Part shown: piece after piece, positions 15,291-23,786 of the stretch
Numbering within the stretch: position 1 is the stretch's first letter
How the letters are laid out: the number at the start of each line of letters is the position of its first letter
Assembly: GCA_947448735.1 (NCBI GenBank)
Contig: CANFOS010000026.1
Span: forward strand, 1-53,441
DNA from: Comamonadaceae bacterium
Lineage (GTDB): Bacteria > Pseudomonadota > Gammaproteobacteria > Burkholderiales > Burkholderiaceae_C
DNA: 53,441 nt
Direction: 5' to 3'
The notes under the pieces: generated by a model
The model's database searches: none
What the model saw: the letters and a program-made list of their open reading frames with translations, nothing else
Told to the model about the DNA's origin: nothing
Position numbers and translations under genes: made by a program

Positions 15291-16822
15291 TGCACTACCT
15301 TTCGACCCGTGGCGAGTCTGCTGCCAATGAGGCCCCGCGAAAATTTTGCGACATTCTGCTCGAAGGCCTGGCGCCTGATGGCGGTCTGTATTTGCCGGAG
15401 TATTACCCGCAAGTCACGCCCGCCATGCTCGATGCCTGGCGTCATTTGCCTTATGCGGATTTGGCGTTTGAAGTGTTGTCGCTTTATATCGACGACATTC
15501 CAGCGGCTGATTTAAAAGCCATTTGCCGAAAAACCTATACGCAGGATGTGTTTGGTACCGCCGCCATCGTGCCGCTTCGCCCGCTTGAAAAAGGCTTGTA
15601 TTTGCAGGCTTTGTCAAACGGCCCCACGCTGGCATTTAAAGACATGGCCATGCAACTGCTGGGCAATTTGTTTGAATACGAATTGGCGCGACGTGGTGAA
15701 GAGCTGAACATCTTGGGCGCCACCAGTGGCGACACCGGCAGCGCCGCTGAGTACGCCATGCGCGGCAAGCGCGGCGTGCGGGTATTCATGACCTCCCCGC
15801 AGGGCCGCATGAGTCCTTTTCAGCAGGCGCAGATGTTCAGTTTGCAAGACGCGAACATCCATAACATCGCTGTTGAGGGTGTGTTTGACGATTGCCAGGA
15901 CATCGTCAAGGCCGTGTCGAATGACCTTGACTTCAAGCGGCAGTACAAAATTGGTACCGTCAACTCGATCAATTGGGCTCGGCTCATGGCGCAAGTTGTG
16001 TACTACTTTGCAGGCTACTTACAAGCCCCCACGCTTGTCGCTTCGCGTACTGCGCTGCCCCCCGGTGGGGCCGCTGTGCCTGGGGACTGGCAAAGCCAGA
16101 TCCGCGGCCCCGGCTTGAGGAGTTCAGGGGAATTGCCTAAGGTCAGCTTTACGGTACCCTCCGGTAATTTCGGTAATGTCTGCGCGGGTCATGTCGCCCG
16201 CATGATGGGTTTGCCAATTGACAAACTGGTCGTCGCGACCAACGAGAACGATGTGCTGGACGAGTTTTTCCGGACAGGCATTTACCGCGTCAGAACCAGC
16301 ATTGACACGGTGGAGACTTCCAGTCCGTCCATGGACATTTCCAAAGCATCGAACTTTGAACGCTTTGTGTTTGACATGCTCGGCCGTGACGGCGCGCAAA
16401 CCAAAGCACTGTTTCATGACCAGCTCCATGCCAAAGGCAGCTTTGATTTGAGTGGCAACGAGGCCTTTCAATCGGCGGCTAAAACGTATGGTTTTCTGAG
16501 CGGCAAAAGCACCCATGTCAACCGCTTGGCCACCATTCAAGGCGTGTATGCGCAGTTCAATGACATCATCGACACCCATACCGCTGACGGCGTGAAAGTT
16601 GCGCGCGAACATATGCAGCCTGGCGTGCCAATGATCGTGATGGAGACTGCCTTGCCGATCAAATTTGCCGAAACGATTGAAGAGGCACTTGGCAGACTGC
16701 CGCCGCGTCCAGCGAAGTTTGAAGGCATTGAAGCCCTGCCCAAACGCGTCAAACAGATGCCCGCCGATGCGGGGCAGATCAAGTCCTATATTGCCGACTC
16801 TGTCAACGGTGTCAAGCCATGA
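15290..16822 (+). CDS. thrC: threonine synthase with a repeat-encoded insertion
   Basis: PLP enzyme converting O-phosphohomoserine to threonine, the last step of the pathway. The PLP lysine is Lys117 (LAFKDMA); the phosphate loop is GATSGDTGSA (143-152), and SGNFGNVCAG is at 291-300. The protein is 510 residues, about 30-40 longer than I expect for the family. The excess lies at about 246-284, between GYLQA and KVSFTVPSGNFG, and is encoded by a GC-rich family B repeat (16021-16135). The flanking motifs are in frame and intact, so the enzyme is probably functional with an extra surface loop. ATG 15290 overlaps the hom stop; the gene overlaps mobB by 4 bp (ATGA). Confidence 0.95.
   Translation: MHYLSTRGESAANEAPRKFCDILLEGLAPDGGLYLPEYYPQVTPAMLDAWRHLPYADLAFEVLSLYIDDIPAADLKAICRKTYTQDVFGTAAIVPLRPLEKGLYLQALSNGPTLAFKDMAMQLLGNLFEYELARRGEELNILGATSGDTGSAAEYAMRGKRGVRVFMTSPQGRMSPFQQAQMFSLQDANIHNIAVEGVFDDCQDIVKAVSNDLDFKRQYKIGTVNSINWARLMAQVVYYFAGYLQAPTLVASRTALPPGGAAVPGDWQSQIRGPGLRSSGELPKVSFTVPSGNFGNVCAGHVARMMGLPIDKLVVATNENDVLDEFFRTGIYRVRTSIDTVETSSPSMDISKASNFERFVFDMLGRDGAQTKALFHDQLHAKGSFDLSGNEAFQSAAKTYGFLSGKSTHVNRLATIQGVYAQFNDIIDTHTADGVKVAREHMQPGVPMIVMETALPIKFAETIEEALGRLPPRPAKFEGIEALPKRVKQMPADAGQIKSYIADSVNGVKP
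16021..16135 (+). repeat. family B GC-rich repeat, copy 1 (inside thrC)
   Basis: Begins AAGCCCCCACGCTTGTCGCT and contains the G/C palindromic core CCCCCCGGTGGGGCC. The reverse complement of 37313-37402 shares AGCCCCC(A/G)CGCTT and CTGCCCCCC at matching spacing. In thrC it is read in frame and adds about 38 residues. Confidence 0.65.
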
Positions 16823-17355
16823 ATGTGGTTGGATTTGCCGGTTACTCCGGTGCTGGCAAAACCACATTGGTCGAGCAACTGATTCCTGTGTTGAAAAAGC
16901 GCGGTTTGCGGGTGTCGGTTGTCAAGCATGCACATCACAGTTTTGACATCGATCGTCCCGGCAAAGACACGCATCGCCACCGCGAGGCCGGTGCGTTTGA
17001 GGTGGTGGTCGCATCCAGCCACAGATTTGCGCTGATGCGCGAATTCGAAAAACCATCGGCCATGACCGTGCATCAGCTGATCGCGGAGCTCTACGATGGC
17101 GTGGACTGGGTGCTGGTAGAGGGCTTCAAGGACAGCGACCTGCTCAAGATAGAAGTCTGGCGCGCGCCCCTGGCAGACTGCGCCGGTAAACCCGTCCGCT
17201 ATATCGATGATGATTTCATTGTGGCGATCGCCACGGATGCGCCTGAGGCCTTGCCCCAAGCGACACAGCGTCCTGTGCTCAACCTCAATGACCCAGAAGC
17301 GGTGGCTGACTATTTGCTCAGTGCACAAGATCGTTTTACTTACAGCTTTGATTGA
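16819..17355 (+). CDS. mobB: molybdopterin-guanine dinucleotide biosynthesis protein MobB
   Basis: A 178-residue GTP-binding adaptor for MobA in attaching GMP to molybdopterin. The P-loop GYSGAGKTT is at 8-16; the family motif VVKHAHHSFDIDRPGKDT follows near 35-52, and DWVLVEGFKDSDLLKIEV near 92-109. It overlaps thrC by 4 bp and moeA by one base, so it is transcribed with both. It links the threonine operon to a Moco block (mobB, moeA, moaD, moaE). MobA and MoaA/MoaC are not in the window. Confidence 0.94.
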   Translation: MNVVGFAGYSGAGKTTLVEQLIPVLKKRGLRVSVVKHAHHSFDIDRPGKDTHRHREAGAFEVVVASSHRFALMREFEKPSAMTVHQLIAELYDGVDWVLVEGFKDSDLLKIEVWRAPLADCAGKPVRYIDDDFIVAIATDAPEALPQATQRPVLNLNDPEAVADYLLSAQDRFTYSFD

Positions 17356-18590
17356 TGTCGCCGATCACACCCCGCCAGCCCTTGAAGCCGCTTGATGAAG
17401 CATTGGTCGAACTGCTGGGGCATGCTGCGCCCACTGACAAAACAGAAACAGTCTCAACTTTTGATGCCGACGGCCGCGTACTGGCTGAAGACCTTGTGGC
17501 TGCATTGGATGTGCCTGCGCACGACAACAGTTCCATGGACGGATACGCCGTACGCAGCGCAGATTGGCTAAATGCTCAAACAGTGCTACATGTCAACCAG
17601 CGCATTGCCGCGGGCAGCATCGGTAGCGTGCTCGGGCCCATGTCTGCTGCGCGCATCTTCACGGGTGCGCCGATTCCCGATGGCGCTGACGCGGTGGTGA
17701 TGCAGGAAGACTGCTCCACGCCCGGGCCTGAGCAGGTGTGTGTTGCCACCCAACCCCAAGTTGGGCAGTGGATCAGACGGCGCGGTGAAGACGTGACATC
17801 TGGTCGCACCGTGCTCCCAAAAGGGGAGCTTCTAGCCCCCGAATCGATTGGCCTGGCAGCCAGTATTGGTTATTCAGCGCTGCGTGTGGTGGCTCCTGTT
17901 CGGGTGGCGCTGTTTTCGACCGGTGACGAGCTGGTGATGCCCGGCGATGTCGCACCCCAGGACATGTTACCGGGTGCGATTTACAACTCCAACCGGTTTT
18001 TTCTGCGCGCCTTGCTGCAACGACTGGGCTGCATCGTGACCGACATGGGCATCGTGCCAGACAAACTTGATGCGACAAAAGCGGCCTTGTTAAGCGCAAG
18101 CAGCACGCACGATTTGGTGCTGACCAGTGGTGGCGTGTCTGTGGGTGAAGAAGACCACATCAAACCTGCTGTTCAGGCACTTGGTCAGCTCAATCTGTGG
18201 CAAATCGCTATCAAGCCAGGCAAGCCGTTTGCCTACGGGACCATCCAGAGCGCGCACTTTATCGGCTTGCCCGGCAACCCGGTATCGAGCTACGTGACCT
18301 TTTTGCTGCTTGTCAGACCGTTCATTCGACAGCTTCAGGGTGTTACCCGGCTTGCTCCTGAATCCATAGCTGCCAGAGCAGATTTTGATTGGCCTAAAGC
18401 CGATAAACGCAGGGAATTTTTGCGCGCAAGGCGCAATTCGGCAGGTGGCCTGGACTTGTTTGACAACCAAAGCTCCGGTGTTTTGACCTCGGCCGTCTGG
18501 GCCGATGGTCTGGTCGACAACCCGGCTGGCAGAACCATTGCGCGTGGCGACATGGTTCAGTTCATACCGCTGTCATCACTGATGTCCTGA
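17355..18590 (+). CDS. moeA: molybdopterin molybdenumtransferase
   Basis: MoeA inserts molybdate into adenylylated molybdopterin. The 411-residue protein has an N-terminal linker domain, HDNSSMDGYAVRS at about 55-67, the GAPIPDGADAVV segment near 105, and the MoCF-like domain with LTSGGVSVGEEDH (about 256-268) and LPGNPVSSYVTF (about 299-310). The C-terminal domain is complete. ATG 17355 shares its A with the mobB stop. It is followed by moaD after 10 bp. Confidence 0.95.
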   Translation: MSPITPRQPLKPLDEALVELLGHAAPTDKTETVSTFDADGRVLAEDLVAALDVPAHDNSSMDGYAVRSADWLNAQTVLHVNQRIAAGSIGSVLGPMSAARIFTGAPIPDGADAVVMQEDCSTPGPEQVCVATQPQVGQWIRRRGEDVTSGRTVLPKGELLAPESIGLAASIGYSALRVVAPVRVALFSTGDELVMPGDVAPQDMLPGAIYNSNRFFLRALLQRLGCIVTDMGIVPDKLDATKAALLSASSTHDLVLTSGGVSVGEEDHIKPAVQALGQLNLWQIAIKPGKPFAYGTIQSAHFIGLPGNPVSSYVTFLLLVRPFIRQLQGVTRLAPESIAARADFDWPKADKRREFLRARRNSAGGLDLFDNQSSGVLTSAVWADGLVDNPAGRTIARGDMVQFIPLSSLMS

Positions 18591-18600
18591 AAGGCCGACG

Positions 18601-18849
18601 ATGCTGGTGACCATCAAATACTTTGCCTCTGTTCGTGAAGCGATTGGGCACGCTAGCGAACAGCGTGAAACGGCAGCCACCAGCCTGGCTGGCCTGCGCG
18701 ACGAACTGCTGGCTGCTGGCCCGGCTTACGCCTGCCTCAGCCGCGAAAGGGCAGTGCGCATGGCGCTGGGTCAAATGATGAGCGACGAAGCTGCCTTGTT
18801 GACACCCGGCTGCGAAGTTGCATTTTTCCCCCCTGTTACCGGTGGCTGA
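18601..18849 (+). CDS. moaD: molybdopterin synthase small subunit MoaD
   Basis: An 82-residue ubiquitin-fold sulfur carrier. It ends in the diagnostic Gly-Gly (PPVTGG), whose terminal glycine is thiocarboxylated and delivers sulfur to MoaE. The opening VTIKYFASVREAIG is typical. One base separates its stop from the ATG of moaE, consistent with a 1:1 subunit ratio. Confidence 0.95.
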   Translation: MLVTIKYFASVREAIGHASEQRETAATSLAGLRDELLAAGPAYACLSRERAVRMALGQMMSDEAALLTPGCEVAFFPPVTGG

Positions 18850-18850
18850 C

Positions 18851-19324
18851 ATGATCGCTCGCGTGTCCATTCAAGCAGAAGACTTCAACCTGGCCATGGA
18901 GGTGGACGCGCTCAAAAAAGGTGACAAGCGCGTGGGTGCCGTGTGTACCTTCACAGGCACAGTACGGGACCGCAACGATGGTCTCAGTGTCAGCAGCATG
19001 GAACTGGAACACTACCCCGGCATGACTGAAAAAGCCATTGAAGCGATGATTGACGAGGCACTGAATCGCTTTGATATCTTTGGCGCGCGTGTTGTGCACC
19101 GTGTGGGCGTTCTGCAGCCGCTGGACCAGGTCGTGATGGTGGCAGTGACCTCAGCGCATCGGGCTGAGAGCTTCCAGGCCTGCGAGTTTTTGATGGATTA
19201 CCTCAAAACCCAGGCACCGTTCTGGAAGAAAGAGCAAACCCCTGAGGGTGCACGTTGGGTAGACGCTCGGGTCACCGACGATGCGGCTCTGGCCAAGTGG
19301 GGCATTGAACTGAAAAACAGTTGA
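18851..19324 (+). CDS. moaE: molybdopterin synthase catalytic subunit MoaE
   Basis: Large subunit of molybdopterin synthase, converting cyclic pyranopterin monophosphate to molybdopterin with MoaD sulfur. At 157 residues it has GAVCTFTGTVRDRNDG near 31-46, LEHYPGMTEKAIE near 54-66, the HRVGVLQPLDQVV strand near 84, and the active-site segment FLMDYLKTQAPFWKKE (about 115-130) with the catalytic lysines. ATG 18851 is chosen because it abuts the moaD stop; an upstream in-frame start at 18818 would overlap moaD. Confidence 0.95.
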   Translation: MIARVSIQAEDFNLAMEVDALKKGDKRVGAVCTFTGTVRDRNDGLSVSSMELEHYPGMTEKAIEAMIDEALNRFDIFGARVVHRVGVLQPLDQVVMVAVTSAHRAESFQACEFLMDYLKTQAPFWKKEQTPEGARWVDARVTDDAALAKWGIELKNS

Positions 19325-19349
19325 AGCAGCGCGGCTCAGGTGTCAGGCC

Positions 19350-19844
19350 TCAGCTTTGACTGGGTGGCACGAAGGCAGCCCGTGCCCGGTCTTCCAGGCC
19401 CTGTGTCAGTGCCATCAGTAACACCATCAGCTGCGTTTGCTGCTCTTCAGACAGGGGCGCCATGAGCCTTTCATAAGCCCGGTCTGCGGGTTTTTCGGCC
19501 AGTTGCAAAAGTGCCTCGCCCTCAGGCGAGAGCATGACAGCCATGCTGCGTTTGCTGGTCAGGGCCGCCGCGCGTTGCACCAATCCGCGCCCCTCCAGTC
19601 CGCGCAGCACACGCAGCACCGTCACCTTGTCAAAACCCAAAGCGCGTGCCAGGCTGGACTGGTCCAGCCCCGGCGCGCTGGCCAAAACGGTCAGTACACC
19701 AAACTGGGCCGGTGTCAGGCCCACGCTCCTGCACTCGTCTTCGAACATGGCAGCAGATATCTGATGCGCGCGCCGCAGCAAAAAGCCTGGACGCGTATAC
19801 AAGCGGGCCAGATCTTTTGAGGCGTGTGTGAAGGGTTCATTCAT
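19350..19844 (-). CDS. MarR-family transcriptional regulator
   Basis: A 164-residue winged-helix regulator. The recognition region reads LTPAQFGVLTVLASAPGLDQ then SSLARALGFDKVTVLRVLRGLEGRGLV, with the wing at KRSMAVMLSPEGEALL. MarR proteins usually repress aromatic catabolism or efflux genes and are released by a phenolic ligand. Its start overlaps the stop of the LysR gene by 4 bp, so both regulators are made from one mRNA, divergent from the TPP/Bug/decarboxylase cluster. Control of that cluster by both is likely by context but not shown. Confidence 0.9.
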   Translation of the reverse strand: MNEPFTHASKDLARLYTRPGFLLRRAHQISAAMFEDECRSVGLTPAQFGVLTVLASAPGLDQSSLARALGFDKVTVLRVLRGLEGRGLVQRAAALTSKRSMAVMLSPEGEALLQLAEKPADRAYERLMAPLSEEQQTQLMVLLMALTQGLEDRARAAFVPPSQS

Positions 19845-20761
19845 AACAAATTCTTACCATCTCCCATTGTCTTCCACGGCGGCAGGGGTTTGAGCTTGTT
19901 TTCCAGCCAGTCCAGCAACATGCGTATTCGGGGCAACTCAATCCGGCTGGCAGGAACCAGGGCCTTGAGCCAAATGTCAGGGATCTTGAAATCTTCAAGA
20001 ACTTCAACCAGTTCACCCTTTCGCAGGGCCTTTTCTGTCAGGTAATCAGGCAGCACGGCGATCCCGCTGCCGGCCAGCGCTGCCTTGTAAATGGCGCCGC
20101 CGTCATTGGTGCGCAGTTTGGAATGCACGTCGATCCCCATCAAACCCTGCGCGCTTTCAAACTCCCAACGCGGCCCCGAGGTGGTAAACACCAAGCAGTC
20201 ATGACTTTCCAAATCAGCAGGGTGTTGCGGTGCTCCTCTGCGTGCCAGATAAGCGGGCGAGCTACACAGGCGCCGCCCGAGTGGGTACAGCGGGATGTCT
20301 TGTACGCCGCCATAAAGCTCAGGTCTGGCACCTATCGCAATGTCAAAGCCTTCTTCTATCGGGTTGACCGAACGGTCTGCCAGCACGATGTCCATGCTGA
20401 TCATGGGCTGGCCCTGCAAAAACTGGGTTAAAAGATTTGACAGGTACAAAATGCCCAGCGTGGTCGGCACCTTGAGGCGTATGTGTCCCTCCAGTTCACC
20501 GCTGGCACGGGCCATGCCCGCCAGGGCATCGTCGACCTGCCGCACGGCTTCTTTGACCGTGCGCAGGTAGCGCTCACCGACATCGGTCAGGGTCAGTTTG
20601 CGGGTGGTGCGTGCAAACAAGGGCGCGCGAATACGCCACTCGAGTTGGTCAATGCGCTTGGAGATCACCGATGGCACCAGCCCGAGTTGTCGGGCCGCAC
20701 CCGAGAAGCTGCCCGCATCTGCTGTGGCGACAAAAGCCTTCAAATTTGCCAGAGTGTCCAT
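19841..20761 (-). CDS. LysR-family transcriptional regulator
   Basis: A 306-residue LTTR. The N-terminal helix-turn-helix contains LKAFVATADAGSFSGAARQL (8-27) and the linker helix follows; the substrate-binding domain from about 90 opens GHIRLKVPTTLG. Proteins of this subgroup (CrgA/AaeR-like) often respond to aromatic acids. It is divergent from the TPP-enzyme gene, with 225 bp between them and a promoter-overlapping dyad at 817-845 of the 20-kb block, the classic LTTR layout. It is co-transcribed with the downstream marR gene. Confidence 0.92.
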   Translation of the reverse strand: MDTLANLKAFVATADAGSFSGAARQLGLVPSVISKRIDQLEWRIRAPLFARTTRKLTLTDVGERYLRTVKEAVRQVDDALAGMARASGELEGHIRLKVPTTLGILYLSNLLTQFLQGQPMISMDIVLADRSVNPIEEGFDIAIGARPELYGGVQDIPLYPLGRRLCSSPAYLARRGAPQHPADLESHDCLVFTTSGPRWEFESAQGLMGIDVHSKLRTNDGGAIYKAALAGSGIAVLPDYLTEKALRKGELVEVLEDFKIPDIWLKALVPASRIELPRIRMLLDWLENKLKPLPPWKTMGDGKNLL

Positions 20762-20816
20762 CGAGCCCGCCCATGATTCATCGCGATTTGGAAAAGGTGT
20801 AGCTTAAAAACAGACG

Positions 20817-20845
20817 ATTGTGGCTTATTTCAGGTTAATTACAAT
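20817..20845 (+). promoter_or_regulatory. candidate promoter with overlapping dyad for the TPP-enzyme operon
   Basis: TTGTGG (20818-20823) and TACAAT (20840-20845) with 16-bp spacing resemble a sigma-70 promoter. The outer bases also form an inverted repeat ATTGT/ACAAT (20817-20821, 20841-20845), a plausible LysR or MarR contact. The leader to the ATG at 20987 would be about 135 nt. Confidence 0.45.
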
Positions 20846-20986
20846 GCTCAGATTCGCTTGCCTTCACAACAGCTTGGCCGCGCAAACGACAGAGTCAAAC
20901 ATGCAAGTTGCAAAACAAGATATCCAAGACCAGCGCTCCAATCATGGCTGCATCAAAGCTCGGCCAGGTCGGGCTGATATCAACAC

Positions 20987-22717
20987 ATGAGCCAGCCCGA
21001 ACGGCGCAGCGGCGCGCATTACTTCCTGGAAGGCCTGACCGAGCTCGGCATCGGTTACGTTTTTTCAAATCTTGGCACTGACCATGTTTCGATCATTGAA
21101 GAGCTGGCGCGCTGGGACCAGGAGGGCAAACCGCACCCCGAGATGATGCTGGTGCCGCATGAGAATGTGGCCATTCACATGGCTGCTGGTTTTGCAGCCG
21201 TCACCGGTCGTGGCCAGGCGGTGATGGTCCACGTGGATGCGGGTACAGCCAATGCGGCGATGGGCATGCACAACATGTTTCGCGGTCGTCTGCCTGTGAT
21301 GCTGATTGCGGGCAAAGCCCCTTACACCTTGCGCGGCGAGCTGCCCGGCTCGCGCGACAACTATGTGCATTTTGTGCAAGACCCGTTTGACATGGCCAGC
21401 CTGGTCAGGCCCTATGTGAAGTGGGACTACTCGCTGCCCAGCGGTGTGATCGCCAAGGAGGTTTTGCGGCGCGGCCATTCTGTGATGCAAAGCGATCCAC
21501 AAGGCCCGGTCTACCTGACTCTGCCGCGCGAAATGCTGGCCGAGACGATTGCCAGTGAGACCGTGCAGTCGTTCAGCAGCGAGCGTTACGGTGCGGTGCT
21601 GGCTGGCGGCATTGACGACGAGCGTGCCCAGGCGATCGCCGCGCAGCTGATGGCGGCCGACAACCCCATCGTCGTGACGTCGTACCTGGGTCGCAAGGCC
21701 GAGGCAGTGGCTGCGCTGGAAGCCTTGGCCTTGTTGTGCGGGATTCGCGTCTTCGAGTTCAGCCCCAGTCACCTGAACATCAACCGATCATCGCCGTGCT
21801 TTGCTGGTTTTGAGCCCGGCAAGGAGGCGGGTAAAGCAGATGTCGGCCTGCTGCTGGATGTCGATGTGCCCTGGTTGCCCAAGTATGCAGAGCTCAGCAG
21901 CCAGACGCGCTGGATGCACATTGATGTCGATCCGATCAAAAAAGACTTTCCCATGTGGGGCTTTGCCACCGACATGCGGGTGCAAGCCGACTGCGCCACC
22001 GTGCTGCGTCAGGTCGCGACAATCGTGCGTGCCAAAGCAGACGAAGCTTTTCATCACAAAGTCTCAGGGCGTATGGCGGGCTGGCTGGCTGCGTCGACTC
22101 AGCGCAAAGACGGCGTTTCTCGCGCAGCGCAAGACCATGGCAAGCCAGGCGCCATCACCGCAGCCTGGCTTTGCAGTGCTGTGGGCGCTGCCATCTCAGC
22201 CGATGACATCGTCATCAATGAAGCCATACGCAACACCTTCGCGGTGCTGAACCAGATACCGCGTTCCAAGCCGCTGACCCTGTTCTGCGGCGCAGGCGGG
22301 GGCCTGGGTTACAGCGGCGGCATGGCGCTGGGCGCTCAATTGGCCAACCCCAAGGTACGGGTCGTGCAAATTGTTGGTGACGGAGGTTTTCATTTTTCGA
22401 CACCCACGTCGGTCTATGCGACTGCGCAGCGTTACGGTTTGCCGATCTTGACCATTGTGCTGGACAACGGTGGCTGGCAGGCTGTGAAAGAGGCTGTGCT
22501 CCGCGTCTATCCTGCGGGCGCAGCAGCCAGCACGGACGAGTTTCAGGCGCGGCTGCAAAGCCAGGACCGGCAGTTTGAAAAAGTAGCCGCTGCCTTTGGC
22601 GCCTACGGTGAATGCGTGCGCGAGCCAGACGATGTCGAAGCGGCCATCGCGCGTTGCCTGGCTGCGGTGGATTCTGGTCAGGCGGCGGTGCTCAATGTCC
22701 AGATTGGATTGCAATAA
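20987..22717 (+). CDS. thiamine-pyrophosphate-dependent enzyme (acetolactate synthase/benzoylformate decarboxylase-like)
   Basis: A 576-residue TPP enzyme of the POX/AHAS fold. The activating Glu59 is in LVPHENVAIHMAAG, and the TPP/Mg motif runs from GDGG (464-467) to Asn494 (VLDNGGW). The central domain (about 200-330) lacks an evident FAD signature. The family includes decarboxylases, ligases and dehydrogenases of 2-oxo acids; this branch is commonly annotated only as a TPP-requiring protein. It begins the operon with Bug, LigW-like, Bug and flavin monooxygenase genes. A 2-oxo acid (or benzoylformate-like) decarboxylase or C-C lyase in an aromatic pathway is an inference. Confidence 0.85.
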   Translation: MSQPERRSGAHYFLEGLTELGIGYVFSNLGTDHVSIIEELARWDQEGKPHPEMMLVPHENVAIHMAAGFAAVTGRGQAVMVHVDAGTANAAMGMHNMFRGRLPVMLIAGKAPYTLRGELPGSRDNYVHFVQDPFDMASLVRPYVKWDYSLPSGVIAKEVLRRGHSVMQSDPQGPVYLTLPREMLAETIASETVQSFSSERYGAVLAGGIDDERAQAIAAQLMAADNPIVVTSYLGRKAEAVAALEALALLCGIRVFEFSPSHLNINRSSPCFAGFEPGKEAGKADVGLLLDVDVPWLPKYAELSSQTRWMHIDVDPIKKDFPMWGFATDMRVQADCATVLRQVATIVRAKADEAFHHKVSGRMAGWLAASTQRKDGVSRAAQDHGKPGAITAAWLCSAVGAAISADDIVINEAIRNTFAVLNQIPRSKPLTLFCGAGGGLGYSGGMALGAQLANPKVRVVQIVGDGGFHFSTPTSVYATAQRYGLPILTIVLDNGGWQAVKEAVLRVYPAGAAASTDEFQARLQSQDRQFEKVAAAFGAYGECVREPDDVEAAIARCLAAVDSGQAAVLNVQIGLQ

Positions 22718-22770
22718 GAACTTTTGACGATGACAGGCGTTTTTTATTCACCAGAAAGCAGGAGACAAAC

Positions 22771-23739
22771 ATGCTGACAAATCACAATTTCCGTCTTGTT
22801 CATTGGCTGCTGGCAGCACTGTCATGCTTGCCGCTGGCAGGTTTGGCGGCCGACTACCCCACCAAGCCCGTCACCATCGTGGTCGGGTACTCCGCCGGCG
22901 GCGGTGTGGACGCCATGGCGCGCATCTTGGCAGAAAAGCTGCCTGCCGTGATTGGCCAGCCCGTGATTGTCGAAAATCGTCCCAGCGTGGGTGCCATTGT
23001 CGGCAGTACCTACGTGGCCAAGTCCAAGCCTGACGGCTACACGCTGATGATGGGCGCGCCCGGGCCGATGATTTTTAACCACGCGGTCTATGCGAAGCTG
23101 CCCTATGGCCCGCAAGACTTCACCCCGATTTCGTTTGTCAGCGATTCGCCGTTGGTGCTGCTGGTCAATGTCAACAACCCGGCCAAAACCGTGCAGGAAC
23201 TGGTCAATCAGTCCAAACAGAACCCTGACAAAGCCAACTACGGCGCGAGTTCTGCATCGTTTCAGCTGATCACTGAATTGCTGAACAAAAAAACCGGTGC
23301 CAAGTTTATGCACATTCCCTACAAGGGGGCCAATGACTCAGTGACGGCAGTGATGGCGGGCGATGTGACGATGACGCTGGCCGATGCGGGTCCGGCCTTT
23401 GTCGGGATGCAAAGTGGGCGTGTCAAAGCGCTGGCGGTGACATCAGCCACACGCATGAAAGACTACCCCAACGTTCCGACACTGACGGAGCTTGGCATCG
23501 ACCTGAAGGTGTCGCTTTGGATTGGCCTGTTGGCCCCTGCCGGCACGCCTGCCGATATTGTCAAGGTGCTCCAAGACGGTGTTGCCAAAGTGGTTGCCAT
23601 GCCAGATGTGCAAAAGAAGATCAGCACCATGTCAGTCATCCCCATGAGCAACACGTCTGATGAGTTTGCCAAAATCATCGCCGCAGAAATTCCCGTCTGG
23701 AAGCAGCTGGCGATCGACAACAACATCAAAGCCAACTAG
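22771..23739 (+). CDS. Bug-family (TctC) periplasmic solute-binding protein
   Basis: Periplasmic TTT receptor of 322 residues. ATG 22771 behind CAGGAGA gives a normal signal peptide (basic start, LLAALSCLPLAGLA, cleavage near 27); in-frame sequence upstream overlaps the TPP gene and is not used. Motifs: TKPVTIVVGYSAGGGVDAMA, GQPVIVENRPSVGA and DGYTLMMG. It lies 53 bp after the TPP gene and 47 bp before the LigW-like gene, so its ligand is probably the aromatic or organic acid processed there. Confidence 0.93.
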   Translation: MLTNHNFRLVHWLLAALSCLPLAGLAADYPTKPVTIVVGYSAGGGVDAMARILAEKLPAVIGQPVIVENRPSVGAIVGSTYVAKSKPDGYTLMMGAPGPMIFNHAVYAKLPYGPQDFTPISFVSDSPLVLLVNVNNPAKTVQELVNQSKQNPDKANYGASSASFQLITELLNKKTGAKFMHIPYKGANDSVTAVMAGDVTMTLADAGPAFVGMQSGRVKALAVTSATRMKDYPNVPTLTELGIDLKVSLWIGLLAPAGTPADIVKVLQDGVAKVVAMPDVQKKISTMSVIPMSNTSDEFAKIIAAEIPVWKQLAIDNNIKAN

Positions 23740-23786
23740 TCCCGGTTTATTTTCATTTATCCATCCCGTCACCAGAGAAACGACCC

